A stretch of 64,000 nucleotides of DNA from the IMG/VR virus record IMGVR_UViG_3300042558_001959, positions 1 through 64,000 of that record, one strand, 5' to 3'. Each line of letters starts with the position of its first letter. The first letter of the stretch is position 1. The translations under genes and the position numbers were made by a program. The DNA is from a virus. Shown here piece after piece: positions 63,614 through 64,000 of the stretch. The notes beneath the pieces were generated by a model. The model was given only the letters and a program-made list of their open reading frames with translations. It had not been told where the DNA came from and ran no database searches.

Positions 63614-63986
63614 TTTATATTTTACACTAAATGGAGACATATTAATTGGTGGCAATAAGGATATCGTTTTAACTAACTCCTCCATGCAGAGCGATGTACA
63701 ACAGGCTTATATTAGGCTAATGACAGAGCCTGGAGATTTTTACATATATCCACTGTTAGGCATTGATTTATCTTTACTATATGGAATGCCCCAGTCTGCA
63801 GAAACCGGAGAATTTGGCAAAAAGCTAATTCAAACAGGATTGCAAAGAGAAGGTATTTTTAAGGGTAGAAATATTAAAATAGATTCAGTTCCTACCAGTA
63901 AGGATACTATTCGTTTTGATGTTCATATAATTTCAGATATTGATCAACCAGTAGTTCTATCTGTTAGTCAGACTTTAGGAGCATAA
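63606..63986 (+). CDS. Baseplate wedge protein (T4 gp25-like)
   Basis: A 126-aa protein of the gp25/W family, the sheath-polymerisation starter in the baseplate wedge. Typical features are I-L-I-G-G-N-K-D-I-V-L-T-N (about residues 11-23), D-V-Q-Q-A-Y-I-R-L-M-T-E-P-G-D-F (about 30-45) and P-L-L-G-I-D-L-S (about 49-56). Size matches the family. The start overlaps the previous gene by 8 bases and the next gene begins immediately after its stop, as is common before the gpJ/gp6-like wedge protein. Confidence 0.85.
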   Translation: MSDLYFTLNGDILIGGNKDIVLTNSSMQSDVQQAYIRLMTEPGDFYIYPLLGIDLSLLYGMPQSAETGEFGKKLIQTGLQREGIFKGRNIKIDSVPTSKDTIRFDVHIISDIDQPVVLSVSQTLGA

Positions 63987-64000
63987 ATGGCTATTTACGG
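63987..64000 (+). CDS. Start of the next gene, cut by the window edge
   Basis: ATG at 63987, directly after the stop of the wedge protein, opens M-A-I-Y. By phage gene order this should be a baseplate J/gp6-like protein, but only four codons are visible. Confidence 0.5.

Noticed and set aside
1-64000. tRNA genes, CRISPR arrays, insertion sequences, integrase or attachment sites
   Set aside because: No cloverleaf-like sequence, regular direct repeats with spacers, transposase or integrase motif was noticed while reading; nearly all bases are in structural genes.

Overview
This window is a densely packed, single-strand (all genes on +) structural region of a large tailed bacteriophage with a contractile tail (myovirus, Caudoviricetes). 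Every phage assembly step has a recognisable gene: terminase large subunit, portal, prohead protease with scaffold, HK97-fold major capsid protein, neck proteins, two sheath-like proteins, three tube-like proteins, two tail-assembly chaperones, giant tail proteins, a baseplate hub, a tail lysin, an OB-fold spike protein and a gp25-like wedge protein. TAA, TAG and TGA all act as stops (code 11). The DNA is AT-rich, with more C/G-ending codons in the capsid, sheath and tube genes. Most genes have Shine-Dalgarno sites, and GTG and TTG starts occur. The host cannot be named from the sequence. A W-x-W-N-K-D-M-N-C-W-R-P-P-V motif in one gene resembles tails of proteins in aquatic phages, so an aquatic source is a weak inference.

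Layout. 1-7.4 kb: two small genes, a cysteine-rich candidate small terminase, and three virion-type membrane-associated proteins, the largest carrying a DnaQ-like (DEDDh) exonuclease domain. 7.4-9.3 kb: terminase large subunit. 9.3-17.2 kb: a cassette of fibre/adhesin genes (fibronectin-like, galactose-binding-like and repeat domains). 17.2-24.1 kb: two small proteins, portal, a Pro-rich protein, a glycosyltransferase, protease-scaffold, a candidate decoration protein and the major capsid protein, closed by a strong intrinsic terminator. 24.1-32.1 kb: head/neck accessory proteins, fibres, connector, head closure, a first sheath-like protein and a tail-completion candidate. 32.2-37.2 kb: main sheath, three tube paralogues, two paralogous chaperones. 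37.2-49.2 kb: giant proteins of 2212 and 1622 aa plus a small one. 49.2-64 kb: a 3728-aa hub/baseplate protein, peptidase/transglycosylase lysin, OB spike, spike-associated protein, wedge protein and the first codons of the next gene. The genes are tightly packed. No gene-free stretch exceeds about 135 bases, and no tRNA, CRISPR array or insertion sequence was seen.

The most interesting signal is that three of the very large, apparently virion-borne proteins carry nucleic-acid-processing modules: a complete DEDDh exonuclease (1302-4889), a segment resembling the double-psi-beta-barrel core of two-barrel RNA polymerases (43877-48745), and a staphylococcal-nuclease-like domain at the end of the baseplate giant (49211-60397). 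With the glycine-zipper/membrane segments in the same proteins and their neighbours, this suggests a set of enzymes packaged in the particle and possibly delivered with the DNA. That is inference. The exonuclease assignment is well supported by motifs, the nuclease fairly well, and the polymerase is a hypothesis needing structural comparison.

Regulation: five of the longer gaps (17625-17687, 20404-20483, 23998-24131, 32072-32184, 35969-36044) and one gene junction at 17.2 kb hold -10-like hexamers (TACTAT, TATTAT or TATAAT) 35-51 bases before a start codon. They suggest several promoters splitting the region into head, neck, sheath/tube and tail units. The scaffold probably has its own internal, in-frame ribosome-binding site inside the protease gene.
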